A stretch of DNA of 64,000 nucleotides from CBDBJK01 sp965206395 (lineage in GTDB: Bacteria > Chloroflexota > Dehalococcoidia > Lucifugimonadales > CATOSD01). A program made the translations under genes and the position numbers. Positions within the stretch are counted from its first letter, which is position 1, and each line of letters begins with the position of its first letter. The notes under the pieces are model-generated. The model worked only from the letters and a program-made list of their open reading frames with translations, ran no database searches and was not told the DNA's origin. Shown here piece after piece: positions 9,251-17,572 of this stretch. The stretch lies in NCBI GenBank assembly GCA_965206395.1, contig CBDBJK010000034.1, positions 62,001-126,000 of the forward strand. The letters run 5' to 3'.

Positions 9251-10120
9251 GCCTCGGGCTCCATTGAGAAGATGAATTGTATCCATGTCATAGGGCAGGT
9301 CAATCTCATGCCGAAAAGCAGGCGTAAGGGGTTGAGGTTGAATGCTAAGCCTCGAAGCCAGCTGATTGTAGACAATCTCCGTCAGCGCGGGAAGTGAAGC
9401 CACGTCCTCGGCATTGTACCTGATGAGCGTATCTCTGGCGCTCTTGTTGCCATCCAGCCACATGCGCCAGAGCAGCACGGCATCATAGCCGCTCAGCCCA
9501 GCCAATTCAGAAGGTCGGCCCACTTTTAGATCGGCCTCAATTGACTTCAGACCGCCTCTGTAGCCTAGTCTACGCAGCGGGAATCTAAGATCAATGTGCG
9601 CCATACGGCTGGAAACCCGCCCAAAGGAGTTTTCGATGTAAGGCAGGTCGAAGGCAGCCCCATTGAATGTAACCACAAGGTCATATTTTTCCAGCGCACC
9701 CCTGAGGTCGTCGAGGTTCTCGTCCTTGACGTACGCGGTATAGCCATCGCTATCGAGAATGCCTACCATTGTGATGTAGCTATACGCCGGTGATAGCCCT
9801 GTTGTCTCGATGTCCAGAAAGGCGGCCCTATGTCGAAACTCGCCGTAGAGTCGCCAACGCTCGCCGCGAGGCAGGCACGTGTTGAAGTACCATGCATCGG
9901 CTTCATCCAGGCGGGCGCTGGACTTTTGAATGAGAGCGCGCAATTCGGAGCGCCGAGTCTGGATTCTCGCAGGCAATGATGGCGTTTGCAAAAATTCCTG
10001 CCAGGACGTAATACCAGAGTCCCAGATTTCTCGCTCGGTGACAGTGCCAACCTGTGGCAGATGTATAAATGTGTTTCGCCGCACCCGGTTAATAACCTCC
10101 GCACATTGAGCCGCTTCCAA
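9209..10120 (-). CDS. YprB-like RNase H-fold exonuclease
   Basis: The 303-residue protein has a helical N-terminal region with a helix-hairpin-helix-like IHLPQVGTVTEREIWDSGI. A DnaQ/RNase H-like exonuclease domain follows: motif I FLDIETTGLS near residue 100, motif II TFNGAAFDLPYIE near residue 152, and motif III YNAEDVASLPAL near residue 240. The acidic residues D, E, D and D expected for two-metal catalysis are present. The best start is TTG 10120, because an in-frame TAA lies three codons upstream. IS-B2 is inserted 13 bases upstream, so the native promoter and possibly the true N-terminus were displaced. YprB-type proteins are predicted single-strand nucleases of unknown cellular role. 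Confidence 0.85.
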   Translation of the reverse strand: MEAAQCAEVINRVRRNTFIHLPQVGTVTEREIWDSGITSWQEFLQTPSLPARIQTRRSELRALIQKSSARLDEADAWYFNTCLPRGERWRLYGEFRHRAAFLDIETTGLSPAYSYITMVGILDSDGYTAYVKDENLDDLRGALEKYDLVVTFNGAAFDLPYIENSFGRVSSRMAHIDLRFPLRRLGYRGGLKSIEADLKVGRPSELAGLSGYDAVLLWRMWLDGNKSARDTLIRYNAEDVASLPALTEIVYNQLASRLSIQPQPLTPAFRHEIDLPYDMDTIHLLNGARGLHSRNRRRSILNR

Positions 10121-10133
10121 GAGAGTTTAGCTA

Positions 10134-10963
10134 GGTTGTGTTGACATTTCATCTGAGCCATATGAGAGCACCGACGAAGTTCAAGAATCCCAGGAAACGC
10201 GATGACAGCTTGTCAAAGCGAGAGAAGATATGCCGGTAGTGCTTGATCTTGTTGATGAAACACTCCACAAGGTGGCGCTCTCGGTAAAGGTACTCATCAT
10301 ACTCTCGTGGCGTCTTTCGATTTGACCGAGGTGGAATCACAGGTAACGCGCCCCTGCCCAGGATGCATTGGAGAAAATCCATCGAATCGTATCCCTTATC
10401 AGCAATCACATGCTCGGTTTCGAAATCAGCAATCAATGCCTGTGCCTGGGTGATGTCGTGACGTTGACCTGCTGTGAGCTCAAAGCGCAACGGGTTGCCC
10501 AATCCATCCACGCTCACGTGGATCTTGGTACTGAACCCGCCTCGGCTCCGGCCAAGAGCTTGGGCCGATTGGCCACCGTTTTTTTGGAGGCTCCAGCAGC
10601 ACAGGGATGAGCGCGAACCACAGTGCTATCACAGTGCTATCACAGTGCTATCAATGATGACATGCTCCATATCGGGGTCTTGCACAAAATGCTGATGCAT
10701 TCGTTCCCATACACCCTTTTCACACCAGCGTGCGAAGCGCTTATATACGCTGTTCCAGTGACCGTAGTGCTCAGGCAGCAGTCTCCAAGGAGCACCACTT
10801 CGTGCCATCCACAGGATGGCCTCGACGTAGCGCCTGCAATCGTCCTCCTCTCCAACGTAGAGGTCTGGGCATGAGCGCAGAAATTCAAGGATTTTCGACC
10901 ATTGTTCATTGCGTAATTCAGTCGTTGACATGTATCCATTATGCACCAAATGTCAACACAACC
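10134..10963 (-). mobile_element. IS-B copy 2 (IS5 family, IS427-like)
   Basis: Terminal repeats GGTTGTGTTGACATTT / AAATGTCAACACAACC, flanked by TA at 10132-10133 and 10964-10965. The restored target reads GCTAAT, matching the YTAR preference of IS5-family elements. It is inserted just upstream of the yprB-like gene. Confidence 0.9.
10149..10931 (-). pseudogene. IS427-like transposase of IS-B2, stopped by a triplicated 11-bp repeat
   Basis: ORF A starts at ATG 10931 (MSTTELRNEQW) and reads to DSTVIAL then TGA. Three tandem copies of ATAGCACTGTG occupy the position where a single unit would give DSTVVRAH, followed by the A7 slip site. ORF B (DGLGNPLRF to FVGALIWLR) is intact. With the triplication, no full transposase can be made by a simple -1 shift. 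Confidence 0.85.
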
Positions 10964-11123
10964 TAATGCCTGGTCAGGTGTCTAGTGAGTTTGGCCTTGC
11001 TCTGGGAAAGGCGAGAGGCTCGGCTAGAATGCACAAATCTGTTTTCGGCTTCGTATTCTTATGTTGACAAAACATGATTTTATGTTAACATAACACACTA
11101 TGAGTTCTCAGGATTCAGCCCTA
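10964..11123 (+). promoter_or_regulatory. Intergenic region with 14-bp palindrome and a truncated gene start
   Basis: TTATGTTAACATAA at 11080-11093 is a perfect palindrome, and a partial direct copy, TTATGTTGAC, lies at 11059-11068. An ATG at 11100 opens a frame (MSSQDSAL) that is cut after seven codons by IS-A2 and IS-C2. The palindrome has the form of a repressor operator. The beheaded gene is probably the hemolysin III gene whose 3' part resumes at 13590 on the same strand; that link is inferred. Confidence 0.5.
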
Positions 11124-12360
11124 GTGGTCCAACATCATTGAAATGAATACCATGATAGTCATTGTTCCTCTTGGGGGTTCAATCGTAACGTTGAACCGAG
11201 GAGGAACCATGATGTCTACCAAGAAGTACCGTATCAGACTGACTACCGACGAACAACAGGAACTCAACGCCTTGGTCTCACGCGGTCGGGCTGCGGCGTA
11301 CAAACAGACCCATGCGCGCATTCTGCTGATGAGCGATGAGTCACGCTCGGACGGGGGAATGAAGGACGCGGACATCACCAGCGCGCTCGGTGTGGGACAG
11401 TCAACGGTCGAGCGAATACGCAAGCGCTGTGTGGAGGAGGGGGTCGAGTCTGCGCTGAATCGCAAAAAGCAACTGCGTCGGCGTCAAAAGAGACTGGACG
11501 GCGAAGGTGAAGCACGGTTGATAGCGATGGCCTGCGGGGAACCGCCGGAGGGGCGTGGCAGTTGGACCCTGAAGCTGTTGGCTGACCAGTTGGTCGAGTG
11601 TGAGATAGTCGGGACCATTAGCACCGAGACGGTTCGCCAGGCGCTTAAAAAAAAACGAACTGAAGCCGTGGCTGAAGCAGAGTTGGTGCATCCCGCCCGG
11701 TCAGAGCGCGGAGTTTGTGTGCGCGATGGAAGACGTGATGGAGGTCTACCAACGGCCGTACGATGGGAATGAGGTTCTGGTGTGCATGGATGAGACGAGC
11801 AAACAGCAAGTCAAGGAGACGCGAGTGCCGCGTCCCGCAGCGCCCGGCTTATCGGCGGCATACGACTACGAATACGAGCGCAATGGAGTGAGCAGCCTGT
11901 TCATGCTGTTTGCACCGTTGGACGGATGGCGCCGAGTCGAGGTCAGAGAGCGTCGCACGAAGGTGGACTGGGCGCATGTGATAAAGAAACTGGTCGACGA
12001 GGACTACCCTGACAGAGACCGGATCGTGCTGGTAATGGACAATCTCAACACTCACAAGCTGTCCTCGCTATACGAGGCATTCGAGCCTGCTGAGGCGAGG
12101 CGTATAGCTGAGCGACTGGAGATACACTACACTCCCAAACACGGGAGTTGGTTGAATATGGCGGAGATAGAGATCGGTGTGCTGGCTCGACAGTGCCTGG
12201 ACCGACGGATTGCCAATCAAGACATCCTGCGCGGCGAGGTCAATGCTTGGCAGAATCAACGCAACCGGGATGTGATACGAGTGGATTGGCGCTTCACTAC
12301 CGAGGATGCGCGCATCAAGCTAAAGTCACTCTACCCATCAATACAAAAACGTTGAACCAC
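11124..12360 (+). mobile_element. IS-A copy 2 (IS630-like)
   Basis: IS630-like ends with TA at 11122-11123 and 12361-12362. It is inserted into the CTAG at the edge of IS-C2, so it arrived after IS-C2. Confidence 0.9.
11209..12355 (+). CDS. IS630-like transposase (ORF A + ORF B, programmed -1 frameshift)
   Basis: A strong GAGGAGG site precedes ATG 11209. ORF A (to 11772 if unshifted) contains the HTH region. At a run of nine A (11647-11655) a -1 slip would continue into KNELKPWLKQSWCIPP and the DDE domain (CMDETSKQQ, VLVMDNLNTHKLSS, NMAEIEIGVLARQCLD). Both ORFs are undamaged, so this copy may be active. It has a single MEDV unit where other copies have two or four. Confidence 0.85.
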
Positions 12361-12539
12361 TAGGGAACCTCTGAACAACTCGGCGCAAGCGTGGATGGGC
12401 AGAGTGGTTCCGTTCTTTGGAGATGTTCAGGCATCTTTGTGACGTTCCAGGTCGTGGTTGAGGCGTTCAGACCGTGTCTGTTGTGGCCTCGAAGCGGCTT
12501 TTCGGAGCCATCGCGGCTCCCCGGCCGTGATTTGCTCAC

Positions 12540-13540
12540 TGCGCCCCTCTCATGCCGCCAGACGGCGCTCTGCCGTCATCAAGTTGGCCAGCCCCAGTAG
12601 CAATGCCAGCCGTTGCGCGTTCCACAACCTATGGCCAAGAAAGCCTCATGTAATATGCACACCCAACCCGCTGCCATGCGGCTCACCTCGCTTCAGCGGC
12701 CAGATACACAACGCTTGCGAGGCCTGCCTCGCCTGAATGCCTGACCGGCAGGTCGGTTATGATATGATCTAGTGTGGCTGCCAGGCTCCAGGTGCCGTCG
12801 CCGGCCGGGCCTCATCGCCACTCGCCACTCCACATCCAACTCTCGATTCTCCAACCGCTTGTCCACTCCCTGATACCCCGCATCCCCCCACACTCGTTTC
12901 TCTCCACCGTGCAGCAATCGGTGCGCTTCTGTCACATCATGCACGTTAGCTGGCGTCGTAGTCATGCTGTGTACCACTCCCGTCTCAGCGTCAGCGCCTA
13001 CGTGTACTTTCATCCCGAAGCGCCACTCGTTCCCCTTCTTCGTCTGGTGCATCTCAGGGTCTCGCTCACCCGCACGATTCTTCGTCGATGACGGCGCCTC
13101 TATGATGCTCGCGTCCACGATCGTCCCCTCCCGAAGCCGCAGTCCCTGGGACTCCAGATGACGGTTTATCTCCTCGAACAGACTCTGCCCCAACTCATGC
13201 TCTTCCAGCAGATGGCGGAAGTTCAGAATCGTCGTCTCGTCCGGCAGCGGGCCCGACAGCTTCAACCCTACGAACCGTCTCACCGACTCGACCTCGTAGA
13301 GCATGTCCTCCATACCAGGATCGCTCAAGTTGTAGAACAACTGCACGCAGTGTATCCGCACCATCGCCGACAACTCATATGGTCGACGGCCTCGGCCCGC
13401 CTTGGGATAGAACGGACGGATGCGTCCATCTGTTCCCACGGGATCAGAGCATCCATGCGCTCCAGGAATATCTCCCGGCGGGTCTTGCGCTTCTTGCTCT
13501 CGTATTCCAAGTCCGCAAATGTTGGCTGGTCCATCAATTA
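12540..13540 (-). pseudogene. IS5-group transposase of IS-C2, non-functional
   Basis: The N-terminus (MDQPTFADLEYES, from about 13536) is followed by a four-base deletion relative to IS-C1 at the EQMEERIRPF position, which shifts the frame. The central DDE part (PDETTILNFRHLL, IIEAPSSTKNRAGERD, GMKVHVGAD) reads in another frame up to HLEPGS. The segment encoding the catalytic Glu (KVEHPF in IS-C1) is lost and replaced by unrelated IS-D debris. Confidence 0.85.
12623..12770. repeat. Patchwork of short IS-D fragments inside IS-C2
   Basis: The stretch contains, in order, short pieces that match IS-D around 38471-38495, 38577-38615, 38635-38650, 38702-38725 and 38830-38846, with the intervening IS-D bases missing. 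It replaces roughly 120 bases of IS-C between GCGCGTTC and GTGGCTGCCAGG. It looks like a shrunken, internally deleted IS-D derivative. Confidence 0.65.
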
Positions 13541-13589
13541 TCTCCCCGAACACAGTGCTATTCTCTATGCTACTATGCCCAGACTTGTT

Positions 13590-14157
13590 GATACACTTGA
13601 TATACGTCGCGGACACGCCTAGAGCCGTGGCGGGAGCCGCAGTCTTTGGCGTCAGCCTCATTCTGCTCTACGCCACGAGTGCCATGTACCACATAGCGCC
13701 CTGGAACGCGGCGGTTCGGCCTCTTGTTAGACGACTGGATCATGCAATGATATTCATCTTCATAGGGGGAATGTATACGCCTTTCGCCCTCATGCTGATG
13801 AGTAAAGAGTTGAGCATCGCAGTTTTGCTAGTGGTTTGGGGGTTCGCGGGTGTGGGAGTGGTGTTGAAGTTGTCGGCCCTGCGAACTCCACACTGGGTTA
13901 GCGTCGGGCTTTATCTCACGATGGGCTGGTTTGCGATTGTGCCCGCTCTATATGTGGCTCCTACTGTGCCCAAAGAGGTCGTGATATTACCGGCTGTAGT
14001 AGGCATAATGTGTTCCATAGGCACGGCTATTTATCTGACCCAGTGGCCGAATCCGTTCCCGCGCGTGTTCGGGTATCATGAGATATTCCACTCGATTGTT
14101 GTCATCTCCACCGCGATGCTCTACTCGGTTTTGGCAATCTACGTTTTGCCTTCCTAG
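13590..14157 (+). pseudogene. Hemolysin III / TrhA (PAQR-like) membrane protein, N-terminus lost
   Basis: From the IS-C2 border the frame encodes VADTPRAVAGAAVFGVSLILLYATSAMYH, then the family hallmarks RPLVRRLDHAMIFIFIGGMYTPF and GYHEIFHSIVV with about six membrane helices, to the stop at 14157. The conserved His and Asp residues of the PAQR/TrhA metal site (MYH, LDH, HEIFH) are present. The usual first roughly 40 residues with the first helix are missing, and no native start is seen. Family proteins are integral membrane sensors or hydrolases; TrhA affects membrane homeostasis. The likely original start is the stub at 11100. Confidence 0.8.
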
Positions 14158-14181
14158 ATGCGTCGCTTTTTTGTATTTCAG

Positions 14182-15465
14182 CTAATCCGCCGCAGAGTAT
14201 GCTTCCCGCCCCAATCCTCTGGTGTATATCTGACGGATTGTGACGCGCTGCAAGCTCAGGAACATGATAACGATGAACATCACGCCACCAACGGACAATA
14301 GCACGGGTGCGTTGATGTAATCGGCCAGGCCCCCGTTAATCAGGTTGACCGAGGCCATCATACCTCCGACGTGCATGGAATATATTCCTGCGACACGCCC
14401 GCGAATGCCATCGGGGACTATGGACTGAATCATCGTGTGGGTAATGGTCATGAATCCGGCCTGACTCGCGCCCATGCCTGCCGCCGCCGCCAACGCCATC
14501 GGCATATTGAAGGACAGGCCCAGGATGATAGGCGTGACGCCGCTCAGAAGACCCAGGTAAAGGAATAAGCGACCCCTGGTAGCCTCGCTTCTGATACCAG
14601 CCAGAGTCATAGCAGATACAAGCGCGCCCGCGCCGACTGCCATCATGATATAGCTGAATCCGGCCCCCTCAGCGTTGAGTTGCTCCCTCGATAGCACGGG
14701 AAGCAGCGACTCGAACGACATGGTAAGGCCACAATGGAAAAGGGCCATTACGGTAATGGCGCGCATGAGGGGAGTCTTGTAAACGTACCTGAAGCCCTCG
14801 GTCAGGTTGTTGACCAGCTTTTTGCTCTTGTCGATAGCGCCCTTTGAAACGGTGCGAATGCGCAGGACCTGAATCAGGCTGATTGCGTAAAAGCCAGTGC
14901 AAAGGAAAAACGCGCTCTCAACGCCCGTCGTTGCAAGCAGGGGCGCGACCATCGCCGGGCCTATCAGTCGCGAACCCTGGTTCGTTGCCTGGTTGAGCGC
15001 GATTGCGTTCAAAAGGAGGTGCTTTGGCACAAGATTGGGAACCAATGCCTGCGCCGCTGGCATCTGAGCCGCACGGGCCGAGCCATTAAATAGCGAAAGG
15101 ACTACCAGATGCCATATCTGTACAGAACCGGTTAAAACAATAATCCCCAACGCAAGGTTATGGGCGAGGTTCAAGGTGAACATGACGGCAAGCACGTTGC
15201 GGCGGTTGAATCTGTCCGAGAGATAGCCCGTGAACGGCGTCACCAGCATCCTGGGAATCATAGCCGCGAACGTGACAACTCCAACCCACAACGAAGAATC
15301 GGATATTTCATAGACCAGCCAGCCGCGCGCAACAATTAACGCCCATGAAGCCGCAGCCGCAGACATGTTGGCAGTCCAGATCGCCCTGTAGTCATGATAG
15401 GAAAGCGCCGAGAAGTACCTGGACGCTATATCATTATTGCCCGAAAACGGGTTCTTAGGCATCAA
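14182..15465 (-). CDS. Major facilitator superfamily transporter
   Basis: The 427-residue protein has about 12 hydrophobic helices. The MFS loop 2-3 motif appears as GYLSDRFNRRN near residue 80 and there is a central basic loop around RTVSKGAIDKSKKLV. The N-terminus FSALSYHDYRAIWTANMSAAAASW resembles the enterobactin-exporter/tetracycline-type (DHA3) MFS group; the substrate cannot be named. It ends about 25 bases from the convergent hemolysin III remnant. No frameshift was seen. Confidence 0.85.
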   Translation of the reverse strand: MMPKNPFSGNNDIASRYFSALSYHDYRAIWTANMSAAAASWALIVARGWLVYEISDSSLWVGVVTFAAMIPRMLVTPFTGYLSDRFNRRNVLAVMFTLNLAHNLALGIIVLTGSVQIWHLVVLSLFNGSARAAQMPAAQALVPNLVPKHLLLNAIALNQATNQGSRLIGPAMVAPLLATTGVESAFFLCTGFYAISLIQVLRIRTVSKGAIDKSKKLVNNLTEGFRYVYKTPLMRAITVMALFHCGLTMSFESLLPVLSREQLNAEGAGFSYIMMAVGAGALVSAMTLAGIRSEATRGRLFLYLGLLSGVTPIILGLSFNMPMALAAAAGMGASQAGFMTITHTMIQSIVPDGIRGRVAGIYSMHVGGMMASVNLINGGLADYINAPVLLSVGGVMFIVIMFLSLQRVTIRQIYTRGLGREAYSAAD

Positions 15466-15530
15466 GTCTCCTTAGCCACAGAGAGCCTGTTCATAGCCAC
15501 GCATGGCTTAGACATAGCAGTCTGCATTGC

Positions 15531-15583
15531 CAAATGTACTCCAAGTGGCGGCTGTGCGCAAGTGTCCGTTTGGAGTACATTTG
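15531..15583. repeat. Inverted repeat with 14-bp perfect arms
   Basis: CAAATGTACTCCAA at 15531-15544 is mirrored at 15570-15583 across a 25-base spacer. It sits in the 300-base divergent interval between the MFS gene and the cyclase gene. There is no T-run, so a terminator is unlikely; an operator pair or a small MITE-like stem is possible. The interval holds no other gene. Confidence 0.6.
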
Positions 15584-15739
15584 CTCACCTATCCGAAGAC
15601 TACACGCGATTTTTGCTTGGTGCACCATGACAGGAGGCCGTCTCCCGTTTATACTTACACACATTGGAGCCAACCCTATTGAATTGCGCTCTAGTCTTTT
15701 ATGTAACCGACATTGATGTTTCTGTAATCACAGAGTCAT

Positions 15740-15755
15740 TGCCTAACGATAGGCA
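15740..15755 (+). promoter_or_regulatory. Small inverted repeat in the cyclase leader
   Basis: TGCCTA-ACGA-TAGGCA lies immediately upstream of the AAGGAG ribosome site of the cyclase gene at 15770. It could be a small leader hairpin or a protein-binding site. Seen by eye only. Confidence 0.4.
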
Positions 15756-15769
15756 GCAAGGAGAATTAC

Positions 15770-16720
15770 ATGCCTGCCAACATTCCTACGGAATCAGAGG
15801 TTTTGGGCTATTTCAAGTCGTTAAGCAATTGGGGAAGATGGGGAGTCGATGACGAGCTAGGGACTTTGAATTTCCTGACACCCGAAAAGACGCTTAAAGC
15901 AACATCCCTTGTTCAGGAAGGGGTCACAGTTTCTTGCGCGAGGACTGTCCTGTTTGAACCCTCGCTCGATGTGCCGGTGCCGCCGATGCACTACATGATC
16001 GAAAGCGGCGAGGGCTGGGCTACCGGCGATAAAGTGTCTTCAAGAGCCAGCCAGGCGTCGATAGACTTCTTTGGGATGATCTTTCATGGGTTCGCCATCA
16101 CGCACGTTGACAGCCTCGCTCACTTCTTTTGGGAAGGCAAGCTGTACAACGGACGACCCGCGCATCTCATATCTACAAGCATGGGAGCGACGGTGGAGTC
16201 GATAGAGCTTGCCAAAAATGGTATCGTTACTCGTGGTATTCTAGTGGATGTGCCAATGATAAGAGGCGTAGATTGGTTGGAGCGTGGCGAAGGCGTCTTG
16301 CCTGAAGACATCCTGGCGGCAGAGGAGCGCTGCGGCTTCAAGATCGAGGAAGGAGACGTGTTGCTGGTACGCACGGGGCAGCTACATCGGCGCAGCGTGG
16401 AAGGCCCCATCAACCCCCGCGTTGATGGATCAACGGCATGTCAGGCGGCTTGCCTTCCTCTGTTTCGCGAGCGTGGCATAGCAATGCTAGGCAGCGACAC
16501 AGGCAACGATGTTTCGCCCACAGGTTATCCTGCTATCACGAACCCGATTCATCAGGTTGGTATCGTGGCTATGGGCCTGTGGATTCTCGATAACGCAAAC
16601 CTTGAAGAGCTTTCGCAGGCGTGTAGAGAGCGCAATCGCTGGGAGTTTATGCTTTCAATAGGCCCGCTCCGGCTGTCCAATACCACCGGATCGCCTGTCA
16701 ATCCATTGGCGATCTTCTAG
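15770..16720 (+). CDS. Cyclase-family (kynurenine-formamidase-like) metal hydrolase
   Basis: The 316-residue product has a clear AAGGAG site seven bases before its ATG. The family hallmark HxGTHxD appears as HGFAITHVDSLAHF near residue 108, with the metal-binding His and Asp kept but the Gly-Thr changed to Ile-Thr. The DELGTLNFLTPE N-terminus and DTGNDVSPTG near the C-terminus are typical of the long cyclase branch found in environmental bacteria. Family members hydrolyse N-formyl or ring amide bonds or lactones with Mn or Zn; the substrate here is unknown. It is a single gene with its own leader. Confidence 0.85.
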   Translation: MPANIPTESEVLGYFKSLSNWGRWGVDDELGTLNFLTPEKTLKATSLVQEGVTVSCARTVLFEPSLDVPVPPMHYMIESGEGWATGDKVSSRASQASIDFFGMIFHGFAITHVDSLAHFFWEGKLYNGRPAHLISTSMGATVESIELAKNGIVTRGILVDVPMIRGVDWLERGEGVLPEDILAAEERCGFKIEEGDVLLVRTGQLHRRSVEGPINPRVDGSTACQAACLPLFRERGIAMLGSDTGNDVSPTGYPAITNPIHQVGIVAMGLWILDNANLEELSQACRERNRWEFMLSIGPLRLSNTTGSPVNPLAIF

Positions 16721-16842
16721 CTATATTCATAATCGGATTGATGCGAAAATATAGATTAGCTGCCCGCAATCGGGAACCTTGCGTCTCATGATAAAGGTGG
16801 CTATCGATCTGAAAAACTGAGGGTTTTGACTTGGGTACAATA

Positions 16843-17274
16843 ATGGGCGTAGAACCGCATCTGAGGCCGGGCGAGAGAATAATATCCAGCTTCGGGCCTT
16901 ACCATGCCACTTCAAGCAGGGTAATCCTGTTCCTGGAGAAAGACACTGGCGACGAGGTTTACGAGTTGCCCTATTCCCGCCTGGAAAAAATCGAAGAAGT
17001 AAGAGTCGCAAATCACCGGCGGATGATGCTAGGCAGCGTGATAACAATAAGCTCATTCATAGCCGCTTACGGGCTTGGTCTTATAACACCGATGATTGGA
17101 GTTGTCATAGGCATTTTTCTGGTACTGCATGGCGACATTGGCCATATGCTTTTCTATCAGCTTCATGGCAAAGGTATGTCTGGTAATGAGTTATACCGGT
17201 GGCAGATTCGCCACCGTGGAGCTGGTAGCCTCATCGCCTCAATCCGCACTATCATTGGCGACGTTCAAAGATAA
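16843..17274 (+). CDS. Small membrane protein with a PH-like N-terminal domain
   Basis: About 143 residues from ATG 16843 (a TTG at 16831 would add four). The first 60 residues (LRPGERIISSFGPYHATSSRVILF, then YELPYSRLEKIEEVRV) resemble a bacterial pleckstrin-homology-like membrane-associated fold. Two hydrophobic helices follow (LGSVITISSFIAAYGLGLITP and IGVVIGIFLVLH), then a soluble tail. No specific function can be given. Confidence 0.6.
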   Translation: MGVEPHLRPGERIISSFGPYHATSSRVILFLEKDTGDEVYELPYSRLEKIEEVRVANHRRMMLGSVITISSFIAAYGLGLITPMIGVVIGIFLVLHGDIGHMLFYQLHGKGMSGNELYRWQIRHRGAGSLIASIRTIIGDVQR

Positions 17275-17379
17275 TAAAGCCATATCAACTCTATATTCTG
17301 TCGGTGTCATAGAAGCCACGATGGATTCTGAATTGAAATCCTAAGAATCTATTCCGACGTAAGTATCATCAGGTCTATT

Positions 17380-17387
17380 AATGAAAC
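17380..17387. repeat. 8-bp target duplication, left of IS-E
   Basis: AATGAAAC here is repeated at 19084-19091 on the other side of IS-E. An 8-bp duplication is characteristic of the IS1595 family. Confidence 0.85.
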
Positions 17388-17422
17388 GGTAATTATCTAC
17401 TTGACACAAGGTTGGCTTTCTG

Positions 17423-17572
17423 TTAGTCTTTAGTCATGGACTTCTTTGGAGCATCAATTAGCCGGTCGAGTTCCTCTTTGGCGGCCTTGCCAAACAGCTT
17501 CTCGGCAATCTCGGCGTCAGACTTTTCCTCGATGTTCTCGGGAAGCAATTTCTTCTTTGGAGACTGAGACAT
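17423..17572 (-). CDS. 49-residue charged protein inside IS-E, start overlapping the transposase start
   Basis: ATG at 17572-17570 overlaps the plus-strand transposase ATG at 17571-17573. Its ribosome site AGGAGGT, about five bases upstream, lies within the transposase coding sequence. The peptide begins MSQSPKKKLLPENIEEKSD and continues with a predicted helix EIAEKLFGKAAKEELDRL. It is highly charged, without a membrane segment or a known motif. The strong ribosome site supports it being a real gene. I do not recognise the family; a regulator of the transposase or a toxin/antitoxin-like passenger are guesses. Confidence 0.6.
   Translation of the reverse strand: MSQSPKKKLLPENIEEKSDAEIAEKLFGKAAKEELDRLIDAPKKSMTKD

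Larger units (their letters stand above)
12363..13589 (-). mobile_element. IS-C copy 2 (IS5 group), truncated and patched
   Basis: It matches the intact IS-C1 at 20314-21515 in inverse orientation. The GGAACCTCTGAACAAC end is complete near 12364. The other end breaks off at ACTTGTT near 13585, missing its last bases, and runs directly into the hemolysin III remnant. An internal piece is replaced by foreign sequence (12623-12770). Confidence 0.85.

Noticed and set aside
4572..12360. Composite transposon bounded by inverted IS-A copies 1 and 2 (or IS-B copies 1 and 2)
   Set aside because: Each element has its own target duplication, and DUF58 is restored by removing the elements singly, so the DNA between was not moved as a unit.
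12693..13661. A 322-codon minus-strand frame covering IS-C2
   Set aside because: It is a fusion of out-of-frame leader, part of the IS-C transposase and IS-D debris; the intact IS-C1 shows the true gene.
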